A DNA stretch of 22,471 nt from Bacteroidota bacterium. Its GTDB lineage: Bacteria; Bacteroidota; Bacteroidia; Chitinophagales; Chitinophagaceae. Each line of letters starts with the position of its first letter. The first letter of the stretch is position 1. The position numbers were made by a program, and so were the translations under genes. Location: the NCBI GenBank assembly GCA_947461015.1, contig CANHIR010000009.1:1-22471 (forward strand), given 5' to 3'. The notes beneath the pieces are model-generated. The model saw nothing but the letters and a program-made list of their open reading frames with translations. It did not search any database and was not told where the DNA came from. Positions 1 through 7,467 of this stretch are shown here, in pieces.

Positions 1-209
<209 letters not shown>

Positions 210-230
210 TACACATTCGTATAAAATGTT

Positions 231-267
231 AAAAAGCAGGAAGTAGCAATATTTCCTGCTTTTTTTA
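231..267 (+). terminator. Intrinsic terminator after rpoC
   Basis: A 12-bp perfect stem, AAAAAGCAGGAA (231-242) with TTCCTGCTTTTT (253-264), encloses a 10-base loop and runs into a T tract. The arms carry A and T runs at their bases, so it may work in both orientations. It separates rpoC from the downstream OmpH-like gene. Confidence 0.9.
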
Positions 268-362
268 TGCATTTAAACACAGGTTCATATTTATTTTTAC
301 TTATTTTTATAGTGCATTCAACAACGAGGAACTAGTTTTATAAATCATATTAACTAAGCATA

Positions 363-938
363 ATGAAACCAATTTCTTGGATCATAAACGGGGTACTTGC
401 CATAGCCATTATTGTTTTGTATTTTTTACATTTCAAAGGCACTTCGGTTACGCATAATAAGGCTGCTCTTTTAAAAGGGAATATGAAAATTGCTTATTTT
501 GAAATTGATTCCATTCAAAACAATTATCTCTTTTTCCAAGAAGTAAAAGCAGCCTTACAAGCAAAAGAACAAGCCAATTCCAGCCAACTGACTGCGCTAA
601 GAAATGAGTATAATTCAAAATTGCAGGACTTTCAAAAAAGAGCTAAAACCTTAACACAACCAGAACAAGAAAGTCGCCAACAAGAACTCATGAAAATTGA
701 GAAAGATTTTATGGCACTTGAACAACAACTATCGCAAGGTTTGCAGGTGGAAAGCAATAATCGTCTAATGGAAGTAAGAAAGAAAATAGAAGATTTCTTA
801 GCAATATATAATAAGGACAAAGCCTTTGCATTTATCTTTTCAAATGACCCAGGTTTGATGTATTATAAAGACACAGCCTATGATATTACGGCTGAAATTA
901 TAAAGGGGCTTAATGAAGCCCATGCTGCAAAAAAATAG
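363..938 (+). CDS. OmpH/Skp-family protein, membrane-anchored
   Basis: This 191-residue protein has one hydrophobic N-terminal segment (about residues 5-24) with no obvious cleavage site. Next comes a short beta-type start, KIAYFEIDSI (about 41-50), resembling the first strand of OmpH/Skp proteins. A long charged, Gln/Glu/Lys-rich stretch (about 60-140) is predicted to be an alpha-helical coiled coil, and the end (YKDTAYDITAEIIKGLN) returns to the compact body. That order matches the periplasmic chaperone Skp/OmpH, which holds unfolded outer-membrane proteins. The uncleaved-looking anchor suggests it stays tethered to the inner membrane facing the periplasm. Terminators on both sides make it a single-gene unit. 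Family assignment is good; the exact client role is inferred. Confidence 0.8.
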   Translation: MKPISWIINGVLAIAIIVLYFLHFKGTSVTHNKAALLKGNMKIAYFEIDSIQNNYLFFQEVKAALQAKEQANSSQLTALRNEYNSKLQDFQKRAKTLTQPEQESRQQELMKIEKDFMALEQQLSQGLQVESNNRLMEVRKKIEDFLAIYNKDKAFAFIFSNDPGLMYYKDTAYDITAEIIKGLNEAHAAKK

Positions 939-943
939 TATTT

Positions 944-974
944 AAAATCCCGTATAATAGCGGGATTTTTTTTA
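944..974 (+). terminator. Intrinsic terminator after the OmpH-like gene
   Basis: A perfect 9-bp stem, AAAATCCCG (944-952) with CGGGATTTT (961-969), closes an 8-base loop and is followed by a run of T. It begins 5 bases after the stop codon of the OmpH-like gene. Confidence 0.9.
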
Positions 975-1006
975 TCTTACTATTTCTATAAATAAGATAG
1001 TCCATT

Positions 1007-2482
1007 ATGTCAAATTCAGAAAATAGCGGCTTTAAACCCACCCTTGGTGCCTTTGATGCAACCATGATTGTTGCAGGTAGTATGATTGGTTCAGGAATTT
1101 TTATTGTGAGTGCAAGTATTACGCAAAATGTAGGAGCTGCAGGTTGGTTAATTGCAGTTTGGGCGTTGACAGGCTTTATGACCCTAACGGCTGCATTAAG
1201 CTATGGTGAATTAAGTGCCATGTTCCCAAAAGCAGGAGGGCAATATGTTTATTTAAAAGAATCATATCATCCACTTTTTGGATTTTTATATGGATGGAGT
1301 TTTTTTTCAGTGATACAAACAGGGACGATTGCAGCGGTAGGCGTAGCCTTCAGTAAATTTGCTGGTTACTTTTTTCCTGCATTGGAAATGACGGATGCTA
1401 ATATTTTATTGCAGTTTGAATATGCGAGGGGCTTACATTTTAACGAAGTCCCTATATCCGCCGAGATTTTGAAATCTGGTGTTTTAAATATTTATCCTGC
1501 TCAGTTATTATCAATATTACTAATTATAGTGCTAACTTATATAAATACGAAAGGAGTAAAAGGGGGTAAATTAATTCAAACCACTTTTACGGTTACCAAA
1601 TTGCTTTCTCTTTTTGGATTAATTGGGTTTGGTTTTTTATTGGCTTCTAAAGCGAGTATTTGGAATGCCAATTGGGAACATGCTTGGTCAATGAATACAA
1701 TTAAGGGCAGCACTACAACGCCAGTTTTTGGGGTAGCCATTTTAGGGGCTATTGCAGCGAGTATGGTGGGGTCCATTTTTAGCAGTGATGCTTGGAACAA
1801 TGTAACATTCATTGCAGGAGAAATTAAAAATCCTAAACGCAATATTGGGTTAAGTTTATTTTTAGGGACTTTAATTGTAACCGTAATTTATATTGCAGCC
1901 AACCTAATGTATATAAGCGTATTGCCATTGCATGAAATTGCCAATGCCCCTTCGGAGCGTGTTGCTGTTGCTGCATCTAGTGTCATATTTGGGAATATGG
2001 GAGCCTACGTAATTGCGGTGATGATTATGATTTCCACTTTTGGTTGTAACAATGGATTAATTCTGGCAGGCGCAAGGGTATATTATACCATGGCACAGGA
2101 TGGATTGTTTTTTAAGAAGGCAGGGACTTTAAATAAAAATGCAGTTCCAGAGTGGGCCTTGTGGGCGCAATGTATAGTAGCTGGATTATTATGTTTGAGT
2201 GGTAAGTATGGAGATTTATTAGACATGGTATCATTCATTGTTGTTATATTTTATGTATTAACCATTTTTGGCATTTTCATTTTACGCAAAATACGTCCCG
2301 AAATGGAGCGCCCCTATAAGGCATTTGGATACCCCGTTTTGCCTGCTATTTATATACTAATGGGAATTGCATTTTGTGTGCTATTAATCATTTATAAGCC
2401 CGATTTTACATGGCCTGGATTAATAATTACCCTCATTGGCATACCTTTGTATTATATCGCAGTACGTAATAAAAAACGATAG
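1007..2482 (+). CDS. APC-superfamily amino acid permease
   Basis: This is a 491-residue, highly hydrophobic integral inner-membrane protein with about 12 membrane segments. The first helix carries the APC-family substrate/ion-site signature: MIVAGSMIGSGIFI at about residues 20-33, with the unwound GSGIF loop. A conserved loop follows (ALSYGELSAMFPKAGGQYVYLKE, about 64-86; AGGQY is typical of the amino acid/polyamine/organocation group). The mid-protein GEIKNPKRNIG block (about 271-281) is also characteristic. It most resembles amino acid:proton symporters or exchangers of the YfnA/LAT type; the transported amino acid cannot be read from the sequence. Length fits the family. The heptose kinase gene starts only 7 bases after its stop, so the two are probably cotranscribed, although no functional link is obvious. 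Confidence 0.9.
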   Translation: MSNSENSGFKPTLGAFDATMIVAGSMIGSGIFIVSASITQNVGAAGWLIAVWALTGFMTLTAALSYGELSAMFPKAGGQYVYLKESYHPLFGFLYGWSFFSVIQTGTIAAVGVAFSKFAGYFFPALEMTDANILLQFEYARGLHFNEVPISAEILKSGVLNIYPAQLLSILLIIVLTYINTKGVKGGKLIQTTFTVTKLLSLFGLIGFGFLLASKASIWNANWEHAWSMNTIKGSTTTPVFGVAILGAIAASMVGSIFSSDAWNNVTFIAGEIKNPKRNIGLSLFLGTLIVTVIYIAANLMYISVLPLHEIANAPSERVAVAASSVIFGNMGAYVIAVMIMISTFGCNNGLILAGARVYYTMAQDGLFFKKAGTLNKNAVPEWALWAQCIVAGLLCLSGKYGDLLDMVSFIVVIFYVLTIFGIFILRKIRPEMERPYKAFGYPVLPAIYILMGIAFCVLLIIYKPDFTWPGLIITLIGIPLYYIAVRNKKR

Positions 2483-2489
2483 CTTAGTT

Positions 2490-3491
2490 ATGATGGATCA
2501 GCAAGCATTTGAGGAACTATTTGGATCATTTAGCCACACTAAAATAGGGGTGGTTGGAGACATTATGTTGGATACTTACTGGTGGGGTGCGGTTGACCGT
2601 ATTTCACCAGAAGCGCCCGTGCCCATTGTATCATTGCAAAGAAAAGAAACACGTGTTGGTGGCGCAGCCAATGTAGCATTAAATTTACGTGCCCTTGGTG
2701 CACCTACTACTTTGTTTGCAGTTATTGGTAAAGATGCAGAAGGCAATGAATTAAAAGCATTACTTAAAGCAGAGGGGATTGATACTAAATGCATCCATGA
2801 AAGTGAAACAAGGGTAACCACTAACAAATTACGTGTGATGGGTCGCAATCAACAAATGATGCGATTGGATCATGAACATACCCATGATATTAGTGAACTT
2901 GAAACCGAAAAATTACTTGCTAATTTTTATGCTTACGTAGATGCCGAAAAACCTTCCTTAATTATTTTAGAAGATTATAATAAAGGGGTGCTAACCGAAA
3001 AAGTAATTACAAAAGTAATTGCCTATTGTAATAGCAAGGGAATCCCTACATCTGTTGATCCAAAACACAAAAACTTTTTAGCGTATAAAGGCTGCACCAT
3101 TTTCAAGCCCAATTTAAAAGAAGTTAAAGAAGGATTGAAAATTGAAATTCCAAGTGTGAATAAAGCAAGTCTTACGCATGTGCATGAAACTTTACAATCT
3201 CATTTACAACATCAAATTTCCTTTATTACGTTGTCAGAACATGGCGTATATTTTGGCGATGTTAATGGACATAAATTAATTCCCACTCATATTCGAAATA
3301 TAGCCGATGTAAGTGGAGCAGGAGATACCGTAATTGCAGTGGCAAGTTTAACTTATGCAAGTACAAAAAATATGGAATTGGCCGCTGAGCTAGCAAATAT
3401 AGCTGGTGGACTCGTTTGCGAATTAGTTGGTACGGCACCAATAGATAAAGAAAGCCTAATGAACGAGGTAAGGCAATTGCTTGTAAAGTAA
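2490..3491 (+). CDS. rfaE1: D-glycero-beta-D-manno-heptose-7-phosphate kinase (RfaE domain I type)
   Basis: This PfkB/ribokinase-fold protein is 333 residues from ATG 2490; ATG 2493 is equally possible. An upstream in-frame ATG at 2436 lies inside the permease gene and would add a non-homologous tail, so I reject it. Substrate-binding motifs are GDIMLDTYWWG (about 23-33), DRISPEAPVP (about 36-45) and VGGAANVA (about 56-63). The PfkB catalytic signature SGAGDT lies near residues 275-280, with Asp279 as the likely general base. The reaction is ATP-dependent phosphorylation of heptose-7-phosphate at C1, in ADP-heptose synthesis for lipopolysaccharide. In E. coli HldE this domain is fused to a nucleotidyltransferase domain. 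Here only the kinase half is present, so the second half (RfaE2) must be encoded elsewhere. It lies between a permease and ispD on the same strand. Confidence 0.9.
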   Translation: MMDQQAFEELFGSFSHTKIGVVGDIMLDTYWWGAVDRISPEAPVPIVSLQRKETRVGGAANVALNLRALGAPTTLFAVIGKDAEGNELKALLKAEGIDTKCIHESETRVTTNKLRVMGRNQQMMRLDHEHTHDISELETEKLLANFYAYVDAEKPSLIILEDYNKGVLTEKVITKVIAYCNSKGIPTSVDPKHKNFLAYKGCTIFKPNLKEVKEGLKIEIPSVNKASLTHVHETLQSHLQHQISFITLSEHGVYFGDVNGHKLIPTHIRNIADVSGAGDTVIAVASLTYASTKNMELAAELANIAGGLVCELVGTAPIDKESLMNEVRQLLVK

Positions 3492-3528
3492 ATCTTAGCA
3501 GAAAATTTTATTAGGACAAACTAAAAAT

Positions 3529-4209
3529 ATGTACTCAAAAAAAATAGCCATCATAGTGGCAGGTGGAACTGGACAAAGGATGGGATCGGTGGTGCCTAAG
3601 CAGTTTTTAACCATACAAGGCAAGCCTATCTTATTGCATACCATTGATCAATTTGTAAATGCTTTTAATGACATACAATTGGTGGTTGTTTTGCCAGCAG
3701 GTTATATACAAGAAGGGCAGGAGTTACTCACAAAAAATGGGTTTACAAAAAACATTGTTTTTGTGGCTGGTGGAGATACTCGTTTCCAATCGGTTAAAAA
3801 TGGTTTGGCACAAGTGAATGAATCGGCAATTGTTTTTGTACACGATGCAGTAAGATGTTTATTAACGCCAGCGCTTATCCAAAGGTGCTATCAACATGCA
3901 TTGGAAAACGGTTCTGCGATACCTGCAGTGAGTTCAACGGATACCGTGCGGTTGTTAAAGGGAGAAAAAAACGAAGTGTTTGATAGAGAAAGTGTAATGC
4001 TCATTCAAACTCCACAAACTTTTCAATCGGATGTATTGTTAAATGCGTTTAACCAAGCTTTTGATCCAAGTTTTACAGACGAAGCAAATGTGGTTGAAGC
4101 AGGGGGTAAGCCCGTTTATTTAGTAGATGGTGAATTTGAAAATATTAAAATTACCAGACCCTTAGACTTAGCCATTGCAGAATATATTCTTGCAAAAAGA
4201 TTCGCATAG
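3529..4209 (+). CDS. ispD: 2-C-methyl-D-erythritol 4-phosphate cytidylyltransferase
   Basis: The 226-residue cytosolic enzyme joins CTP and MEP to give CDP-ME, the third step of the MEP isoprenoid pathway. The N-terminal CTP-binding loop is AGGTGQRMG with PKQFL after it; Arg17 and Lys24 match the conserved catalytic pair of IspD. VHDAVR (about residues 101-106), the TDTVR segment, QTPQTF, TDEANVVEAGG and the terminal KITRPLDL block are all family hallmarks. Length equals the usual 220-240 residues. It starts 37 bases after the heptose kinase and is probably on the same transcript. No ispF follows; the next gene is convergent, and only 10 bases separate the two stop codons with no hairpin terminator in between. 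Confidence 0.95.
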   Translation: MYSKKIAIIVAGGTGQRMGSVVPKQFLTIQGKPILLHTIDQFVNAFNDIQLVVVLPAGYIQEGQELLTKNGFTKNIVFVAGGDTRFQSVKNGLAQVNESAIVFVHDAVRCLLTPALIQRCYQHALENGSAIPAVSSTDTVRLLKGEKNEVFDRESVMLIQTPQTFQSDVLLNAFNQAFDPSFTDEANVVEAGGKPVYLVDGEFENIKITRPLDLAIAEYILAKRFA

Positions 4210-4219
4210 TTTTTATTGA

Positions 4220-5272
4220 TTAATCTTCCTCGTCAAAATTTAAAGCATACTCCGATCCATCTTCTTTGGGAGGCTTAGGTGCTTCTTCTGGTGCTTGTCT
4301 TAATACAGACGTACTTTTATTGATCTTCTCTAAAATTTTGTGTGCCACTTCCATGGCAAGGTAACCGTCAATTTCACTTACTACTGTTGGCTCGTCATTA
4401 AGAATAGCATGAACAAAGCTTGTTAATTCTGCTTTAATTGCATTACCATCCTCAATAACTGGGGTTGAAATAGAAATTGTTTTTTTGCCTTGGTGAGTAT
4501 CTATATCAAAAGAGAATGCATCGTCTTCGTCCGGTGCTTTTAGCTTAATAATTTCGGTCGTCTTTTCTAAAAAGTCAATTCCAATATATGCGTCTTTTTG
4601 GAACAAACGAATTTTGCGCATTTTTTTCATGCTAATTCTACTGCTCGTTAAATTCGCAACACAGCCATTGTTAAATTCAATGCGCACATTGGCAATATCT
4701 GGTGTGTCAGTTAAAACGGCTACACCACTTGCTGAAATATGTTTCACATCACTTTTAACAATACTTAAAATAATATCAATATCGTGAATCATTAAATCAA
4801 AAATCACACTTACTTCGGTGCCCCTTGGATTGAACTGTGCCAATCGGTGCACTTCTATAAATAAAGGATTTAAGGATGCATTTTTTAAGGAAGTATAGGC
4901 AGGATTAAATCTTTCTACGTGACCCACTTGTAATTTCACATTGGCTTCTTTCACCATTTCAACAATGGCCTTGCCTTCTTCAATAGTATTGGCCATAGGT
5001 TTTTCTACAAAAACATGTTTACCCATTTTAATAGCCATTTCACAAACTGGGAAATGCAAATGGGTAGGCGTTACCACATCTATAATATCAGCTGCTGCTA
5101 TTAGGGCTTCTTCATCCATAAAGCGGGGAATGCCATACTTTGCTTCCACTTCTTTGGCGTGGTCGTTATTGGGGTCAAAAAAGCCTATTAATTGAACTTC
5201 AGGAATCTCCTGCCAATTGTTTAAATGGTATTTACCCAAATGCCCCACACCAAACACACCAACTTTAAGCAT
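4220..5272 (-). CDS. Gfo/Idh/MocA-family oxidoreductase
   Basis: This is a 350-residue NAD(P)-dependent dehydrogenase. The N-terminal Rossmann fold shows the dinucleotide loop GVFGVGHLGKYH (about residues 5-16), and the family's EKP motif (VFVEKPMANT, about 89-98) contains the conserved Lys near the nicotinamide. VGHVERFNPAY (about 117-127) is a well-conserved block of the sugar-oxidoreductase branch. IHDIDII (about 163-169) holds the probable catalytic-site His. The C-terminal about 25 residues form a Pro/Glu/Asp-rich tail (APEEAPKPPKEDG onward), probably disordered. The substrate (a sugar, sugar nucleotide or related carbonyl) is unknown. It is transcribed alone, convergent to ispD and divergent from anmK. 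Confidence 0.85.
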   Translation of the reverse strand: MLKVGVFGVGHLGKYHLNNWQEIPEVQLIGFFDPNNDHAKEVEAKYGIPRFMDEEALIAAADIIDVVTPTHLHFPVCEMAIKMGKHVFVEKPMANTIEEGKAIVEMVKEANVKLQVGHVERFNPAYTSLKNASLNPLFIEVHRLAQFNPRGTEVSVIFDLMIHDIDIILSIVKSDVKHISASGVAVLTDTPDIANVRIEFNNGCVANLTSSRISMKKMRKIRLFQKDAYIGIDFLEKTTEIIKLKAPDEDDAFSFDIDTHQGKKTISISTPVIEDGNAIKAELTSFVHAILNDEPTVVSEIDGYLAMEVAHKILEKINKSTSVLRQAPEEAPKPPKEDGSEYALNFDEED

Positions 5273-5291
5273 AGCTCTATTATTTATGGGC

Positions 5292-5299
5292 CAAAGTTA
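5292..5299 (-). promoter_or_regulatory. Bacteroidota -7 motif for the Gfo/Idh/MocA gene
   Basis: On the minus strand this reads TAACTTTG, a perfect match to the Bacteroidota -7 element TAnnTTTG, 20 bases upstream of the ATG at 5272. I do not find a convincing TTTG/TTG -33 box at the usual distance, so strength is uncertain. Confidence 0.45.
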
Positions 5300-5359
5300 C
5301 GTTATAAGCCCTTGAAATTGAGGGTCATTGAGGCGTTGTGGAAAATTGATGGTTTGCTG

Positions 5360-5386
5360 TTGATACCCTGCTATTTTGTACCTTTA
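5360..5386 (+). promoter_or_regulatory. Candidate promoter for anmK
   Basis: TTG (5360-5362), a 16-base spacer and TACCTTTA (5379-5386) resemble the Bacteroidota promoter TTTG-N(17-23)-TAnnTTTG, with one mismatch in the -7 box (last base A). An alternative -33 box, TTTG, lies at 5353-5356. The predicted start of transcription would leave a leader of about 13 bases before the ATG at 5406. Confidence 0.35.
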
Positions 5387-5405
5387 AAGCGAAATATTTA
5401 CACTC

Positions 5406-6602
5406 ATGCATTCAAATATTCAACAGCTATATCAAATTGCCAATAAACACAATCGTAAAATTGTTGGACTTATGAGTGGCACTTCCATGGACGGGCTGGA
5501 TATTGCTTTATGTGATATATCAGGGTCGGGTTTAGCAACAAAAGTAAATTTAATTCAATTTACAACCCTACCTTATGATGGATTTATGAAGGAACAAATA
5601 TTAAGTGTTTTTTCAAAGGAAATGGTTTCGCTCCAAAAGCTCACTTTGTTAAATGCATGGATCGCTTCTGCGCATGCGCAAATGGTTAATACCACTTTAA
5701 CGGGTTGGGGTATTTCTGCAGATGGAATTGATTTGATTGCGAGTCATGGCCAAACCATTTATCATGCACCAAAATCCTTACATCTAAAAGATGTTTTTGG
5801 GAATGCAACATTGCAAATAGGAGACGGTGATCATATCGCAGTGCAAACTGGTATTATTACGTTAAGTGATTTTAGGCAAAAGCATATAGCAGCAGGTGGA
5901 GCGGGTGCACCATTGGCTTTGTATGGGGATTATTTACTTTGTGGAGATGTGCATGAAAATAGATTATTATTAAACATGGGAGGTATTTCCAATTATACGT
6001 ATTTACCTGCGAATGCAACCTTAGAAAAGGTTTGCTCCACCGATACAGGCCCTGGCAATACCATGATGGATGCTTATATGCGCACACATTATCATAAAGC
6101 ATTTGACAAGGATGGAGCAGTTGCTCAACAAGGAACGGTGAACCCTCGTTTATTAAATAAATTATTGGAGGATACTTTTTTTTCATTAGCAATACCAAAA
6201 ACAATTGGTCCTGAATTATTCAATATAACATTTGTTGAAAACGCAATAACAGCTTGTGGAATAAAAGGAATTTCAATAGTAGATATTATGGCAACTTTAG
6301 CATTGTTCACAGCCACAACCATTGTAGATGCAATTTATAAATTAGTGCCAGCAAATGAAAATTTCACCATTTATACAAGTGGAGGTGGGATGCACAATCC
6401 TGTGATCATGCAACATTTAAAAAATTTAATGCCAACAATTCAAATTCAATCTTCTGAAAAAATTGGCATTGCACCTGACGCAAAAGAAGCCATTTTATTT
6501 GCAGTTCTTGCAAACGAAGCTGTTGCAGGTGAGGCAATGTATGCAGGGAATAATGCAACAAAACAGCCTGTTACTATGGGTAAGATTAGTTTCCCGCATT
6601 AA
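5406..6602 (+). CDS. anmK: Anhydro-N-acetylmuramic acid kinase
   Basis: This 398-residue kinase converts 1,6-anhydro-MurNAc, released when lytic transglycosylases cut peptidoglycan, into MurNAc-6-phosphate using ATP. Its sugar-kinase/actin fold is recognised by GLMSGTSMDGLDIAL (about residues 21-35; GTSMDG is the ATP/substrate signature), SHGQTIYH (about 114-121), NMGGISNYTYL and STDTGPGNTMMDAY (Asp in DTGPGN being the conserved catalytic aspartate). A C-terminal YTSGGGMHNP block completes the nucleotide site. Length is close to the family's usual 370-390 with about 15 extra N-terminal residues. A -7-like box sits just upstream of the chosen ATG. The product is the substrate of MurQ, encoded convergently 49 bases downstream. 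Confidence 0.93.
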   Translation: MHSNIQQLYQIANKHNRKIVGLMSGTSMDGLDIALCDISGSGLATKVNLIQFTTLPYDGFMKEQILSVFSKEMVSLQKLTLLNAWIASAHAQMVNTTLTGWGISADGIDLIASHGQTIYHAPKSLHLKDVFGNATLQIGDGDHIAVQTGIITLSDFRQKHIAAGGAGAPLALYGDYLLCGDVHENRLLLNMGGISNYTYLPANATLEKVCSTDTGPGNTMMDAYMRTHYHKAFDKDGAVAQQGTVNPRLLNKLLEDTFFSLAIPKTIGPELFNITFVENAITACGIKGISIVDIMATLALFTATTIVDAIYKLVPANENFTIYTSGGGMHNPVIMQHLKNLMPTIQIQSSEKIGIAPDAKEAILFAVLANEAVAGEAMYAGNNATKQPVTMGKISFPH

Positions 6603-6651
6603 TTTGGAATCCTAAGGCTATAGCTATAAGTTTATTTGTAAGGTGAAAGGT

Positions 6652-7467
6652 TTAATCCTTCGAGTGATCAATCGCATTTTTTACGGAACCATAAGTGGAA
6701 AGTAATTCAGCAGCGCGCTCTTTTGTTATGGTTTTTAATTCGTCCATAATCATTTGAATGCCTCTTTCAACCAACTTATGATTGGTTAACTGCATGTTCA
6801 CCATTTTATTTCCTTTGATACGATCATTTTTTATCATGGCCGAAGTAGAAATCATATTCAAAATAAGCTTTTGAGCAGTGCCACTTTTCATTCTTGTAGA
6901 TCCCGTTACAAATTCAGGACCTAAATCCACTTCAATGGGGAAATTTGCATGTTGTGATATGGGACTGTTAAAATTACATGCGATACTTCCTGTTTGTATT
7001 CCAGCAGCCTGGCAAGCCCTAAGGCCTTCAATTACATATGGGGTCGTGCCACTTGCGGCAATTCCAACTACTATATCTTGAGTAGTAATTTGGTTAGCGT
7101 TTAAATCTTTCCATGCTTGTTCTAGGTCATCTTCGGCATTTTCCACAGCTTGAAACATGGCTTTTTGTCCACCTGCAATTATGCCAATGACCATATCCTG
7201 CGGAACCCCATAAGTAGGAGGGCATTCACTTGCGTCCACTAGTGCCAAACGACCGCTGGTACCTGCGCCAATATAAAAAAGACGACCTCCGTTTTTTAAT
7301 TTATCCGCAACGCAATCTACTAATTTTTCAATAGCCGGTATTGCCAATTCAACCGCAATAGCTACTTTATGATCTTCCTTATTTATATTTTTCAAAATTT
7401 CAGCAGTTGACATTTTTTCAATGTCTTGATATAGGGAATCGGATTCTGTTGTTCTTTTATTATGCAT
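6652..7467 (-). CDS. murQ: N-acetylmuramic acid 6-phosphate etherase
   Basis: This 271-residue cytosolic SIS-fold enzyme cleaves the lactyl ether of MurNAc-6-phosphate to give GlcNAc-6-phosphate and D-lactate. The phosphosugar loop is GAGTSGRLALVDASECPPTYG (about residues 67-87). Glu81 and Glu112 line up with the two glutamates implicated in catalysis in E. coli MurQ (E83, E114). GSTRMKSGTAQKL near the middle is the second sugar-binding block. It is slightly shorter than the roughly 300-residue E. coli enzyme but has all core motifs. It is the last gene of the minus-strand operon; its ATG lies inside the 3' end of the preceding PLP-enzyme gene (8-bp overlap), which implies translational coupling. 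No hairpin-plus-T terminator is visible between murQ and the convergent anmK. Confidence 0.94.
   Translation of the reverse strand: MHNKRTTESDSLYQDIEKMSTAEILKNINKEDHKVAIAVELAIPAIEKLVDCVADKLKNGGRLFYIGAGTSGRLALVDASECPPTYGVPQDMVIGIIAGGQKAMFQAVENAEDDLEQAWKDLNANQITTQDIVVGIAASGTTPYVIEGLRACQAAGIQTGSIACNFNSPISQHANFPIEVDLGPEFVTGSTRMKSGTAQKLILNMISTSAMIKNDRIKGNKMVNMQLTNHKLVERGIQMIMDELKTITKERAAELLSTYGSVKNAIDHSKD

Noticed and set aside
2436..2489. In-frame ATG upstream of the heptose kinase giving 18 extra residues
   Set aside because: It lies inside the permease coding region, and the extra residues do not resemble the family; the kinase homology starts soon after ATG 2490.
6619..6628. Perfect 10-base palindrome TATAGCTATA between anmK and murQ
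   Set aside because: It has no loop and no following T run, so it is not a terminator; a short A/T-rich palindrome is common by chance.
6645..6665. Small hairpin (AAGG/CCTT) at the murQ stop codon
   Set aside because: Only four pairs and no T tract on either strand.
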